Of a DNA stretch of 51,050 nucleotides, positions 1-9,388 are shown one piece after another. Source of the stretch: an uncultured Scytonema sp. (GTDB lineage Bacteria > Cyanobacteriota > Cyanobacteriia > Cyanobacteriales > Nostocaceae); NCBI GenBank assembly GCA_937873135.1, contig CALMVQ010000358.1, positions 44,735 through 95,784 of the forward strand. Reading direction: 5' to 3'. The notes under the pieces were generated by a model. That model saw nothing but the letters and a program-made list of their open reading frames with translations, did no database searches and was not told the DNA's origin. Both the position numbers and the translations under genes were made by a program. Within the stretch, counting starts at the first letter, position 1. Each line of letters begins with the position of its first letter.

Positions 1-1244
1 AGTGGCGATCGCAGATGCTCTTATTGAGTGGTTGAATAGCGTCCAGAAGAATTGTTCTGTATATATCTCTCTGAATAAAATATGTCTTAGTCATATTAAA
101 TTAGGCTTATATATTGGTATCAGATTGTTATTAACATCATATAAGAATGGCTGGCGAAAGACAAAGTTTTTCGGCGATCTGGAAAATATTTTTGGCGGGA
201 TGAAAGACCGATTTAACTATCTACTCGTAACAAACTGCAAAAAATTACCACCGAGACAATTCCTCTTGTTCACTCCCAACTTTGTAAGTATGTTAGGATG
301 GGTAATTTTCATACCTTTTCCTACCTTTCCGATTTCAAAGCTTCTTTAGAGAATATTCAACTGTTTATCATTCTCTGGATAGATGTTAAGTCTAATATAG
401 TGATGTAATAGAATAACTTTTTTCTGGATTTTCTTGAAAGATCCGGAAGTTTACTTGATCTTTACAGTTTCTTTATAGATTAGGTAGTACTTCTACATGC
501 AAACTTTATATTTAACAATGTAATTACTGAGAATATAGTGATTGTAAATTCTGTTAACAAAGTAATACACACTAGCTGTTCAAAGTAAAAACTTGAAACT
601 TGAAAGGGTTTTTAAAGTAGCTGCTTATCATACAGATGGAAGTCTATATGTGTATTTTGTTACTAAAAGCAAGTTGTAAGCAGAATCTCCCTGTAAAAAT
701 GGATAGGTTTAAGAAATGCCATTTCGTGTCTGTGCATTTACTGAGACTTTCAAAAACTCTCTGAGTTTTAGAAAACAAAAGTATATAGGCTACCGTTGCT
801 ATCGTCAATTCGAGTTGTATGGACTGATCTGGTACTTTAAGAATTTTCGATGTGAAAGTTTAGAAATTGGCTTTGGGCCACTTGTTTTTATGCCATTGAA
901 CTGCTAAAAGATAAGAGGCAATGGTTGTAAATTATCACACAACAAGTAGAAAAGCATAACCAGATCAGCTTTTTCAAGCATACCTACTGCAAGTGTTATA
1001 GCTTGACGAATTTGAAAGCTAAGTAGTTAGGTAACAAAGTCACACAATGTTTTCTCAGCCCTTTGACTACGTAACTAGCAATACATGATGCGTAACATGA
1101 GTTAGAGGAAAAAAACTCTGTTAGATTTGCACCGAACTAACATGCATCAAATATTATTAGTGTATCCTTATTTTAAATAACTGCCTCGGCAACTCACTGA
1201 GAAAACACTCTTCTTATTTAGGATCGCTTTTTTTTAATTGTGGT
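1..1244. other. long leader region with no convincing gene
   Basis: About 1.2 kb ahead of the exopolysaccharide genes. It starts with a HIP1 octamer (positions 5-12 region). The only open frames (2-349 and 716-907, plus strand) have poor composition, no recognisable domain and no ribosome binding site. The first roughly 16 codons of the 2-349 frame could be the tail of an upstream gene, but this cannot be shown. The rest is AT-rich and may carry the promoter of the polysaccharide operon; I could not place it. Confidence 0.5.
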
Positions 1245-2057
1245 ATGAGATTGATTAATTTATTGAATGTGGCACTCCATAATATCACAATGGTCGAGTT
1301 GTTAGAAAAGCTGCGAACAGGCGGTATTGTTTTTACACCCAACGTAGACCATTTGATGAAATTACAAAGAAATCCAGAGTTTTACAGTATTTACCAAGAA
1401 GCTGATTATAGAGTTTGCGATAGTAAAGTTTTAATTTATGTATCAGCTTTTCTGGGAACACCCATAAAAGAAAAGATTTCTGGCTCAGATTTGTTTCCGG
1501 CTTTTTATAACTACTACCAGCATGATGAAAGTATTAAAATCTTCTTGCTAGGAGGTGATGCAGTAGTAGCTAAGAATGCTCAGGAAAAAATTAATTATAA
1601 GGTAGGTCGGGACATAATAGTTGCTGCCCACTCACCTTCCTATGGGTTTGAAAAGAAAGAGGATGAATGCCAACAAATTGTAGATATCATTAACTCAACA
1701 GGAGCAACGGTTCTAGCAATAGGAGTAGGTGCGCCCAAGCAGGAAATGTGGATTGCCAAATATAGGAAGCAATTGAAAAATATTAAGATATACTTGGCTA
1801 TTGGTGCGACGATCAACTTTGAGGCAGGAAATGTCCACCGGGCACCAAAGTGGATGAGTGAGGTAGGTTTAGAGTGGCTTTACAGGCTGTTAAGCGAACC
1901 AAAGCGCTTGTGGCGAAGGTATTTGTTGGATGCCATTCCGTTTTTATGGTTAGTTTTTCAACAAAGGTTTCGCGTATATAAGAACCCTTGGTCAACTGTT
2001 ATACAACATAAAGTGAGTGAGATTCAGTCTGTTACGAGAAGTCTCACGAAAATGTAG
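1245..2057 (+). CDS. WecG/TagA/CpsF-family glycosyltransferase
   Basis: A 270-residue GT26-type glycosyltransferase. Family members add an N-acetylmannosamine-type sugar to a polyprenyl-diphosphate-linked sugar on the cytoplasmic face of the membrane during cell-surface polymer synthesis. Visible family blocks are TPNVDHLMKL near residue 31, GVGAPKQEMW near 160, and the conserved C-terminal stretch with GATINFEAG and RAPKWMSEVGLEWLYRL, ending in a basic segment typical of membrane attachment. The length matches the family. It is first in a plus-strand run that continues 44 bp downstream with a Wzc-like gene, so it probably makes an early lipid-linked intermediate of the exopolysaccharide. The exact sugar is not predictable. 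Family confidence is high. Confidence 0.93.
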   Translation: MRLINLLNVALHNITMVELLEKLRTGGIVFTPNVDHLMKLQRNPEFYSIYQEADYRVCDSKVLIYVSAFLGTPIKEKISGSDLFPAFYNYYQHDESIKIFLLGGDAVVAKNAQEKINYKVGRDIIVAAHSPSYGFEKKEDECQQIVDIINSTGATVLAIGVGAPKQEMWIAKYRKQLKNIKIYLAIGATINFEAGNVHRAPKWMSEVGLEWLYRLLSEPKRLWRRYLLDAIPFLWLVFQQRFRVYKNPWSTVIQHKVSEIQSVTRSLTKM

Positions 2058-2101
2058 AAGTCGTTTTTTGTTCAACACTGTGCAGCAAAGGAACTAGTGG
2101 T

Positions 2102-4303
2102 ATGGAGACTAAAGATAATACTGAAGACGTAAATATTCAAAAATATTTCCTAATTGTCAAACGCCACTGGCGAGTTAGCACAGGAGTTTTTGCAACCTTT
2201 GTGGCGTTATCTGGAGCGGCTTTATTACTTGACAAACCTGCATACGAAGCAAGTGGAAAACTGCTGTTCCAAATAAACAGAACCTCTTCTTACACAGGAG
2301 TTGGAGAAAAACAAGGACAATTGGAATCCTTGAAGCGTGAGGCGAATCCTTTAGACACGCAAGGTGTGCTGATACAATCAGCACCTATTATCCAAGAGGT
2401 TATCCGCACTCTTAATCTCAAAGATAAACATGGTGTTCCTCTAACTCCAGAGGTAGTGAAAATTAAAACTGAGCCAGTTTTAAATACTGATGTACTTAAA
2501 GTCTCTTTTACTTCTAGCAATCCGGAAATGGCTAAAGCTGTTGTCGATCAGGTGATGACGTCATTTGTTGCTAGTAACATTCAGTCTAATCGAGCCGAAG
2601 CTTCAGCAGCAGGGACATTTATTCAAAATCAATTGCCATGGGCTGAAAAAGAATTAAACCGAAGATCGGAGGCACTGCGTAAATTTAAGGCTGAAAATCA
2701 AATTATCGATTTGCACGAAGAGACGCAAGGCGCAGTTAAAACTGTAGCAAGTCTAGAGGATGAATTAAATCATGCTCGCTCTCAATTCTCAGAATTGACA
2801 GCTCAAGAAACAGATCTTCGTAAGCAACTCAATTTTCGTGACAATAGGGCTGTCGATTTGACTTCTTTAAGTCAGGTGCCTGGTTTGCAAGAGCTGATAT
2901 CTGAACATCAAAAGGTAGAAACTCAGCTAGCAAATAAACAAAATATCTTGACAGAAGAGAACCCAACCATTGTTCAACTTAAAAAGCAAAAAGCAGGTTT
3001 AAGAGCTTTAATACAGGAGCGAACTAACGAGTCGTTAGGATATAAAGCAAATGTCGCTCCTGGTAATTTGGAGATGGGGAAAATTAAGCAAGACATAACT
3101 GCTGATCTCGTGAAGCTTCAGTCTCAACGCCTGGGTACAGAAAGAAAAATACAAACATTGTCTAATCTTAGGGAAGTTTATAGCAAGCGGGCTGGTATTC
3201 TCCCGAATTTAGAGAAGAAGCAAGGAGAATTGGAGCGCAGTTTATCGGTTGCTCAAAAAAGCTACGAAAACCTTTTGACAAAACAACAGGAAACTAAAAT
3301 AGCAGAAAATCAGAATATCGGGAATGCCCGCGTACTTGAACCTGCTAGAGTTTACAGTAGCCCAACCGCCATGAAAATGAAGATTGGCATCGGTGTGGGT
3401 GGTATATTTGGCGGTTTGCTTATAGGCATAGCCGCTGGATTCTTGGTTGATATTATCGACAGAAGGTTAAAAACGGCGAAGGAAGCAGAAGAACTTTTTG
3501 GACAAACTCTGTTAGGGTTAATTCCGAATTTTGAAACCGAAAACACCTCAACTGCCAAAGGGTCGATGTTAAGCGGAATCTCAAACAGAGTCATTGTGGC
3601 AACGTCACCTTGTTCGGTGATCCATGAAGCATACCACATGCTTCGGGCAAATATGAAGTTTATTAGTTTAGATAAAAAAGTTCGCACAATTGTGGTCACC
3701 AGTTCTGTAAGTGGAGAAGGAAAATCAGAAGTTTCTGCTAACTTAGCGACAGTATTGGCTCAAGCAGGACGACGAGTTCTCCTAGTTGATGCAGATATGC
3801 GTCGGCCACATCAACATCACCTTTGGGGTTTGATCAATTCAGTTGGTTTGAGTAATGTCATGGTTGATGAAGAAAAACTTTCTGTTGCTGTGCAAAAAGT
3901 TACACCTCAACTATCTGTTCTAACTGCTGGAGTAATGCCTCCTAATCCCCTAGCTATCATCGATTCAGAGCGCATGACTACTCTCGTTGAGACGCTCTCA
4001 GATCAGTATGATTACGTTGTTTTTGATACGCCTCCTTTAGTTGGAACTGCTGATGCCGCTGTTTTAGGCAAAATGGTAGATGGAGTTTTAGTAGTGGCTC
4101 GACCTGGTGTTGTCGATTCCAGTAGTGTTGCGGCAGCTAAATCTTTACTATCACGTTCTGAAGCTAATGTTTTGGGAATCGTTGCTAACGGAGTCAATAT
4201 CAAACACGAACCGGGCGGTTTCTTTTACTACCCCAGTAACCGAACTGATACCAGTGATGACAAAGTCAAAGTCAAAGTCAAAGAAACTGAAGTAGGAACA
4301 TAG
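2102..4303 (+). CDS. Wzc-like polysaccharide copolymerase / BY-kinase
   Basis: A 733-residue inner-membrane protein controlling exopolysaccharide chain length and export. The order is: cytoplasmic N-terminus, TM1 (about 26-43), long periplasmic coiled-coil (about 160-420), TM2 (about 428-450), and a bacterial tyrosine kinase domain with Walker A (SSVSGEGKSE, about 533-542), Walker A' (VLLVDADMRRP, about 559-569) and Walker B (YDYVVFDTPP, about 636-645). Copolymerase and kinase are fused, as in proteobacterial Wzc and many cyanobacteria. The C-terminal tail is unusual: there is only one YY pair (GGFFYYP) instead of a tyrosine cluster, then a charged KVKVKVK stretch encoded by a hexanucleotide repeat near 4260-4281. 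An AAGGAA ribosome binding site lies upstream of the ATG. The next gene starts 2 bp after the stop, so they are probably cotranscribed. Confidence 0.93.
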   Translation: METKDNTEDVNIQKYFLIVKRHWRVSTGVFATFVALSGAALLLDKPAYEASGKLLFQINRTSSYTGVGEKQGQLESLKREANPLDTQGVLIQSAPIIQEVIRTLNLKDKHGVPLTPEVVKIKTEPVLNTDVLKVSFTSSNPEMAKAVVDQVMTSFVASNIQSNRAEASAAGTFIQNQLPWAEKELNRRSEALRKFKAENQIIDLHEETQGAVKTVASLEDELNHARSQFSELTAQETDLRKQLNFRDNRAVDLTSLSQVPGLQELISEHQKVETQLANKQNILTEENPTIVQLKKQKAGLRALIQERTNESLGYKANVAPGNLEMGKIKQDITADLVKLQSQRLGTERKIQTLSNLREVYSKRAGILPNLEKKQGELERSLSVAQKSYENLLTKQQETKIAENQNIGNARVLEPARVYSSPTAMKMKIGIGVGGIFGGLLIGIAAGFLVDIIDRRLKTAKEAEELFGQTLLGLIPNFETENTSTAKGSMLSGISNRVIVATSPCSVIHEAYHMLRANMKFISLDKKVRTIVVTSSVSGEGKSEVSANLATVLAQAGRRVLLVDADMRRPHQHHLWGLINSVGLSNVMVDEEKLSVAVQKVTPQLSVLTAGVMPPNPLAIIDSERMTTLVETLSDQYDYVVFDTPPLVGTADAAVLGKMVDGVLVVARPGVVDSSSVAAAKSLLSRSEANVLGIVANGVNIKHEPGGFFYYPSNRTDTSDDKVKVKVKETEVGT

Positions 4304-4305
4304 TT

Positions 4306-4884
4306 ATGGCTGCAAGACTAGAGTCGATGGCAAATGTCAGAGAAAATGATGTTCCGACTTTAACCCTGTGGCAGCAAATAAAAGAAGACTGGACTGCTCA
4401 TGGTAGAGATTGGACGAAGCCAGGATTTCGAGCAGTAGCGGTTCTGCGTTTTGGAGTTTGGCGCATGAAAATTCAGCCCAAATATCTTCGCGCACCTTTC
4501 AGCATTCTTTATCGAATGTTGTATCGCAAAGTTCGTAATAATTATGGAATTGAACTACCCTACACAGTCCAGCTAGGTCGCCGCGTAGTTATTGAACACC
4601 AGGGAGCAATTGTCATTCATGGAGACTGCTGGATTGGTGATGATAGTATTATCCGCCAAGGTGTGACTTTAGGAAATCGTTATCTAGATCGTCCTTTTGA
4701 TGCACCAAAGTTGGGCAAATCTGTCAATGTTGGTGCTGGATCAAAAATCTTTGGTAACGTCTCTATTGGAAATGGTGCCAACATTGGCGCTAATGCTGTC
4801 GTTCTCTGTGATGTTCCACAAGGAGCAACAGCAGTTGGCATACCAGCAAAAATTATCAAGAGAACAGTGGGCAGTGAGGAGTAG
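4306..4884 (+). CDS. hexapeptide-repeat acetyltransferase (CysE/WcaB-like)
   Basis: A 192-residue left-handed beta-helix acyltransferase of the serine-acetyltransferase type. The N-terminal helical part (about 20-80, with RDWTKPGFRAVAVLRFGVWR) is followed by hexapeptide repeats (about 85-185: VVIEHQGAIVIHGDCWIGDD, IRQGVTLGN, GAGSKIFGNVSIGNGANIGA) and the usual PAKIIKR tail. In polysaccharide loci such proteins O-acetylate sugars using acetyl-CoA; it is less likely to be the housekeeping CysE. The start codon is 2 bp after the copolymerase stop, indicating translational coupling. A second acylation system (MBOAT plus SGNH-like protein) lies at 9.4-12.4 kb. Confidence 0.88.
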   Translation: MAARLESMANVRENDVPTLTLWQQIKEDWTAHGRDWTKPGFRAVAVLRFGVWRMKIQPKYLRAPFSILYRMLYRKVRNNYGIELPYTVQLGRRVVIEHQGAIVIHGDCWIGDDSIIRQGVTLGNRYLDRPFDAPKLGKSVNVGAGSKIFGNVSIGNGANIGANAVVLCDVPQGATAVGIPAKIIKRTVGSEE

Positions 4885-4904
4885 GGAAGCAGAGGAAGAA
4901 AGAT

Positions 4905-5075
4905 GACAACTCACAACTCACAATTAACAATATTCCGGACAGTTTTTTTCTAAAGCCTGCAAACATTGATCTGTCGTTTCTGCTTAAAGCCTGTAACTCT
5001 CATTCTTTCGTTGCTCAGTATTTCTGAACAAGATTTTATCCGGAGTATTGAATTAACAATTAACAACTCACAATC
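4905..5075. repeat. short tandem repeats between acetyltransferase and GT2 genes
   Basis: The 199-bp gap contains STRR-type heptamers at both ends: acaactc / acaatta units at about 4905-4931 and again at about 5051-5075, just before the next start codon. Such heptanucleotide repeats are common in heterocystous cyanobacteria. No promoter or terminator is evident. Confidence 0.6.
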
Positions 5076-5083
5076 CATAATTA

Positions 5084-6121
5084 ATGATGAAAAAAGTATC
5101 TGTTATTATTCCAGTTTATCAAGTAGAAAAATATATAGCGGCTACAATAAAATCAGTTCTAGAGCAGACTTATACAAATTTTGAACTGATTATTGTTGAT
5201 GATGGATCTACTGACAAAAGTAGAGAAATTTGTCAGCAATTTACAGATACGAGAATTAAAATTATTTGTCAAGAAAATCGGGGAGTTGCTGCGGCTCGCA
5301 ACACTGGTATCCGCAACGCTCAAGGAGAATATTTGGCTTTGTTAGATGCGGATGACTTGTGGTTGCCCGAAAAGTTAGCAAAACATGTCGCTCATTTAGA
5401 AACTTCACCGTCAGTAGGAGTTAGCTTTTGTCGCTCGGCTTTTATTGATGAACAAGATAAGCCTCTAGGTATATATCAGATTTCTAAGTTGCAAGACATT
5501 ACACCACTCGATTTAATTTGTCGCACTCCTATTGGCAATGGTTCTGTACCAGTGATGCGACGAGAAGTTTTTGAGGATATTAAATTCTCAGACAATCTTT
5601 ATGGTGTAGTTGAGAATTTTTATTTTGATGATGATCGACAATTACACCCATCGGAAGATGTTGAATGTTGGTTGAGGATTGCATTGAAAACAAAATGGAA
5701 AATTGAAGGTGTTCCTGAAGCTTTGACTCTGTATCGAGTTAATCCATCTGGACATTCAGCGCAATTGCTTAAAAAGCTTAATTCTTGGAAAAGAATGTTG
5801 GAAAAAGTGCATGTCTATGCTCCTGATTTGATGGATCAGTTGGAAGATATCGCTATGGCTTACCAATATCGACATTTAGCCAGAAGGGCTGTCACTTTAA
5901 AATTAGGTTCCACAGCCGTCCAATTCATGCAGCAAGCTTTGTCTGCTTATCCACGCATCCTACAGGAGGAACCGCGTCGCACGTTAATGACTTTAGCTGC
6001 TGCGTATTCTCTCTGGCTTCTACCGCGATCGCTTTACCATGAAATTGAAAGTTTGGCGTTAAAAGTCACAGGAGCTAATCAAAAGCGTAACATTCTTCAG
6101 GAACAGTCTGCACTTCAATAA
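5084..6121 (+). CDS. family 2 glycosyltransferase
   Basis: A 345-residue GT-A fold glycosyltransferase that adds a sugar from a nucleotide donor to a lipid-linked exopolysaccharide intermediate. The family signature is complete: VSVIIPVYQVEKYI at the N-terminus, IIVDDGSTD near residue 43, ENRGVAAARNTG near 65, and the metal-binding LLDADD near 86. No transmembrane segment is seen. The start could be either of two adjacent ATGs (5084 or 5087). It is separated from the upstream gene by a repeat-containing gap and followed by a 522-bp repeat-rich gap. Donor and acceptor cannot be predicted. Confidence 0.92.
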   Translation: MMKKVSVIIPVYQVEKYIAATIKSVLEQTYTNFELIIVDDGSTDKSREICQQFTDTRIKIICQENRGVAAARNTGIRNAQGEYLALLDADDLWLPEKLAKHVAHLETSPSVGVSFCRSAFIDEQDKPLGIYQISKLQDITPLDLICRTPIGNGSVPVMRREVFEDIKFSDNLYGVVENFYFDDDRQLHPSEDVECWLRIALKTKWKIEGVPEALTLYRVNPSGHSAQLLKKLNSWKRMLEKVHVYAPDLMDQLEDIAMAYQYRHLARRAVTLKLGSTAVQFMQQALSAYPRILQEEPRRTLMTLAAAYSLWLLPRSLYHEIESLALKVTGANQKRNILQEQSALQ

Positions 6122-6166
6122 CAAGCTATAAGGCAATACGATTGTTGTTAGTAGTGTTCAGTCATC

Positions 6167-6290
6167 GAAGATCCCCCCAACCCCCCTCAAAAAGGGGGGA
6201 TAGCGCTGTGCTTTGGTTCCCAAAGTTGAGGCGACTGGCGTGGGCTATGTTCCCCCCTTTTGAAGGGAAGCTAGGGGGAATCAAGCCTTA
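6167..6290. repeat. G/C-run inverted repeat with embedded hairpin module
   Basis: A repeat with outer arms made of C and G runs (ccccccaacccccc...aaggggggat at about 6173-6200; cccccctttt and agggggaat at about 6251-6280). Its centre (6202-6240) carries a module, agcgctgtgctttggttccc and following bases to ggcgactggcg, that occurs again with one mismatch at 39373-39411. The module folds by ctttgg/ccaaag. It fills part of the 522-bp gap 6122-6643. Confidence 0.7.
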
Positions 6291-6355
6291 ACTGAACCTT
6301 ATTGATTTATGTCTAACAGTATCTGCTCCTTATCTAGTCAAATGCATTTCACAAT

Positions 6356-6466
6356 CTAGTACATATCGGCGGAAATAAACCACCCATCTGAAACAGATAA
6401 AAAGCTTACAGAATAAGTGTTCTTTCTTTTTACTTTTTACTTTTTACTTTTGCCTTGTTGTACTAG
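6356..6466. repeat. 111-bp MITE-like element, copy 1
   Basis: Perfect 8-bp terminal inverted repeats (ctagtaca at 6356-6363; tgtactag at 6459-6466) bound a 111-bp element. The interior starts with a cggcggaaata block and ends with three cttttta heptamers and gccttgt. A second copy of exactly the same length lies at 30923-31033. It encodes no protein. No clear target-site duplication is visible. Confidence 0.8.
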
Positions 6467-6583
6467 TGTCATCTGTTGATAAGTGGCACATAGCTGAATT
6501 TAGGTTTCCTCAAACATCATCACTTGCACTAATAACGCAATTATAGGGGGTCTTAGTGAACAACCTATGGATTCTTTATAAAA

Positions 6584-6615
6584 GCGCTTCGGCCTGCGGC
6601 GGGCTACGCCTACGC
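6584..6615. repeat. cyanobacterial REP-like palindrome, copy 1
   Basis: A GC-rich palindromic repeat (core ggcctgcggcgggctacgcc) 28 bp before the next start codon. The same core occurs in opposite orientation inside a coding sequence at 18535-18563. Such repeats are dispersed in high copy in Nostocales. Confidence 0.7.
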
Positions 6616-6643
6616 ATACACTTCATTATTCTAGTTTGTAAAA

Positions 6644-7828
6644 ATGCGCTTATTGATTGTACAGTATGGCGGTGACTATCGTGAAGTTTTTCAGCGCCTT
6701 GCTGAAAATGGAGTTGAAACTTATCATGCTCAGAAATACCTCATCAATGCTGTAGCTGATATTAGCAAGCAAATTGAAGAGACTACGTTATTTTGTTGTC
6801 GAACCAAAGAGTCTTATAGCGTGGTTCTTCAAGATGGATTGCGAGCTGTTGGTGCGGGACTCGATCCCTACAAACAAAAAAGAGAACTTTTAAAATTAAT
6901 TGCCGAGCAAAATCCTACACATTTAGTTATTCATGCGCCAATCCCAGCACTTTTTAACTGGGCGATTCAAAACAAAATCAAAACATTAGGATTACTAGCA
7001 GATTCATTCTCTAGAAAAGGTTTACGTCAGCAAGTACGAAATTACTTCTTGGCTCGCTTGCTTAACAACAAGCACATTGAAGTCATTGGGAATCATGGTA
7101 TTAATGCCAGTTTATCACTTCAAAAAATAGGAGTTAACCCTAATAAAATTATCCCTTGGGACTGGCCTCATTTTGTCACACCTGATTTTTATACGCCCAA
7201 AAATTTACCTGAGAATAAAAATCCTATAAACTTAATCTATGTTGGTGCAATTCAAGAAAATAAAGGGGTTGGCGATATTATCAGAGCAGTCGCGAAGCTC
7301 AAAAACTTACCAGTCAATCTACAGGTGGTAGGTAAGGGTGAAATTGATTATTTTACTCAGCAAGCTAAACAATTGAATATTGAAGATTGTGTGAACTTCT
7401 TGGGATTAGTGCCACATCATCAAATAATAGATTTAATGCGGGAGGCAGATATTGTTCTAGTTCCTAGCAGGCATGAATACCCAGAAGGATTTCCTTTGAC
7501 AATTTATGAAGCTTTTTGTTCAAGAACTCCAATTGTTGCCTCAGATCACCCAATGTTTAAAGGAAACTTACAAGACGGTGTGAATGCAATGACTTTTCCT
7601 GCTGGTAACTCAACAGCTTTGGCAATGTGTATTGAGAAACTGCTCTTCGAGCCAAATCTTTATTACAGTCTTTCCGAAGCTTCTGCGGATGCTTGGAAGC
7701 GATTGCAAATTCCTGTAAAGTGGGCAGAATTAGTCAATCGTTGGCTTCATGACTCACCGGAAAATCAGCATTGGCTATCCGAGCATCGACTTGCTTCAGG
7801 AATATACAATTCTAAGTTTACTTATTAG
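6644..7828 (+). CDS. family 4 glycosyltransferase
   Basis: A 394-residue GT-B fold retaining glycosyltransferase. The N-terminal half (about 1-190) is poorly conserved. The C-terminal half has the GT4 signs: LIYVGAIQENKGVGDIIRAV near residue 198 and the E-x7-E region EYPEGFPLTIYEAFCSRTPI near 285, where the first Glu contacts the nucleotide sugar. It probably acts on the cytoplasmic face and adds a sugar to the exopolysaccharide repeat unit. It is preceded by a repeat-rich 522-bp gap, so it may have its own promoter, and is followed by a hairpin at 7847-7887. Donor sugar unknown. Confidence 0.9.
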   Translation: MRLLIVQYGGDYREVFQRLAENGVETYHAQKYLINAVADISKQIEETTLFCCRTKESYSVVLQDGLRAVGAGLDPYKQKRELLKLIAEQNPTHLVIHAPIPALFNWAIQNKIKTLGLLADSFSRKGLRQQVRNYFLARLLNNKHIEVIGNHGINASLSLQKIGVNPNKIIPWDWPHFVTPDFYTPKNLPENKNPINLIYVGAIQENKGVGDIIRAVAKLKNLPVNLQVVGKGEIDYFTQQAKQLNIEDCVNFLGLVPHHQIIDLMREADIVLVPSRHEYPEGFPLTIYEAFCSRTPIVASDHPMFKGNLQDGVNAMTFPAGNSTALAMCIEKLLFEPNLYYSLSEASADAWKRLQIPVKWAELVNRWLHDSPENQHWLSEHRLASGIYNSKFTY

Positions 7829-7846
7829 CAGAAGTTTGGTTACAAT

Positions 7847-7887
7847 AATGAACTACCCCTCGCATTCATGGGACGGGGTAGTTCATT
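7847..7887 (+). terminator. 13-bp perfect hairpin after GT4 gene
   Basis: The arms aatgaactacccc (7847-7859) and ggggtagttcatt (7875-7887) pair perfectly around a 15-nt loop, 18 bp after the GT4 stop codon. There is no long T-run. It may be a terminator or mRNA-stabilising hairpin, but it also resembles the end hairpins of IS200/IS605-type elements. Confidence 0.5.
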
Positions 7888-7953
7888 TGCTTACAGGATT
7901 ATTTATTTTTATGTTCCTTAAGTTTTGAACAAGCGAATTATAAATATCAATTT

Positions 7954-9189
7954 ATGCAAAACAAAACTATAGAAAGGGCTGAAAAATGGTTTGCAGTTAT
8001 AGGCTTAACGTTTTTCACCAGAGCCTTTGACTTAGGGACGGGGATAATTGACACTCCATTACTTCCTGGTTTTTTCACCACAGCACTCAGATATGTTGTT
8101 TGGCTGGGATCACTATTTTTAATTTTTGCCCACAGAAAAGATGCTATGCGCACTGCTAGCAGAGAAAAATTACTTTGGGTACTGACATTAATAATCTTAC
8201 TGTCATTTATTTGGTCTGATTTTCCCTTAGATGTTTTCAAAAATAATCGTGAAGTCTGGCAAATGACTTCGTTCAGCTTATATTTTGCGACTCGATTTAG
8301 CTTAAAAGAGCAGATCAAACTCATTGTTTGGACGTTTGTTATAGGAGCTTTTGCAAGTATCTTTCTCGCTCTCACCGTACCAATTATTGCCATACATCAG
8401 GAGGATCATCCAGGAGCTTGGAGAGGAGTATATGACTATAAGAATACTTTTGGTAGCATGATGATTATCGGCTCATTAGCACTTTTTTTACTACCCGTCA
8501 AAACCGAACGACAGAAACTCTACAGGTGGGCAGGTATTATTTTACTGCTGATCATGATGTTGCTTTCTACTTCAAAAACTTCTCTAGTCATCTATTTTCT
8601 TCTTGTCTTAATTTTAGGTTTTTATCGTAATTTTCGGTGGCAGGGAAGGGTAACTGTGGTCATTTTAGACCTGGCAATTCTTATTTTGGCTTGTGTGGCT
8701 ACATTAGTCGTCGGTAACTGGGTAGCTCTATTAACAGGCTTAGGAAAAGACCCTACTTTAACCGGACGAACGATATTATGGGCTACTGTTCTGATGAGGC
8801 TTGGGCAAAGACCTTTGTTGGGTTATGGTCGTGGTGCCTTTTGGTCACCACAAGCTCCTTATGGACAAGAAGCAGGTCGAGCAGTTTCCCCCGGTTTCGT
8901 CGCACCTCACTCTCATAATGGTTTTTTTGATATCGCACTGGATGTAGGTTATATCGGGTTATTACTTTTTTTAATTATTTATTTTAGAGCCTTTTTTCTA
9001 GCGCTGAAACGAGCTTACGCAACTAAAAACTCAGAAAACCTTTGGCCTCTAGCATTCCTTATGTTCTTGGCAATGAATAACGTCACAGAGAGTTACCTTC
9101 TACGTATATCTAATATATATTGGGTTCTATTCTTGACCGTTGTTCTCTCCGTCAACCCAAAACCTCCAGTCACTAAGCAAATAGGGTGA
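7954..9189 (+). CDS. O-antigen ligase / Wzy-type polymerase
   Basis: A 411-residue polytopic inner-membrane protein of the O-antigen ligase (WaaL/Wzy) superfamily with about 10-12 hydrophobic segments. Family motifs are GAWRGVYDYKNTFGSMM near residue 150, LTGRTILW near 270 in the large periplasmic loop, and APHSHNGFFDIALDVGYIGL near 318, containing the conserved histidine. In a locus with copolymerase and flippase it most likely polymerises repeat units as the Wzy component; a ligase role is the alternative. It follows the GT4 gene by 125 bp across a hairpin. A plain 199-bp spacer separates it from the convergent SGNH-like gene. Confidence 0.87.
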   Translation: MQNKTIERAEKWFAVIGLTFFTRAFDLGTGIIDTPLLPGFFTTALRYVVWLGSLFLIFAHRKDAMRTASREKLLWVLTLIILLSFIWSDFPLDVFKNNREVWQMTSFSLYFATRFSLKEQIKLIVWTFVIGAFASIFLALTVPIIAIHQEDHPGAWRGVYDYKNTFGSMMIIGSLALFLLPVKTERQKLYRWAGIILLLIMMLLSTSKTSLVIYFLLVLILGFYRNFRWQGRVTVVILDLAILILACVATLVVGNWVALLTGLGKDPTLTGRTILWATVLMRLGQRPLLGYGRGAFWSPQAPYGQEAGRAVSPGFVAPHSHNGFFDIALDVGYIGLLLFLIIYFRAFFLALKRAYATKNSENLWPLAFLMFLAMNNVTESYLLRISNIYWVLFLTVVLSVNPKPPVTKQIG

Positions 9190-9388
9190 GCGGGAGGAGC
9201 GGAGGCAATTCCTCTCTCACACCATTTCACGAAAATCTTGATACTATTCGCTCAAGAACTGCTTGCCTAAATGTATCAACTTTAAAGTGAAACGGTATCA
9301 CTCCCCCCTCTTCCTACTCAATTCTCAGATTGAGTGGGGTTCTCAATCCCATACGTGAACGTTGACGAATTCAATCGAAGCACAAATC

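Noticed and set aside
2-349. 115-codon plus-strand frame at the window start
   Set aside because: No domain, odd composition after the first 16 codons and no ribosome binding site; at most the first few codons are the tail of an upstream gene.
716-907. 63-codon plus-strand frame
   Set aside because: Composition is not protein-like and nothing upstream supports translation.
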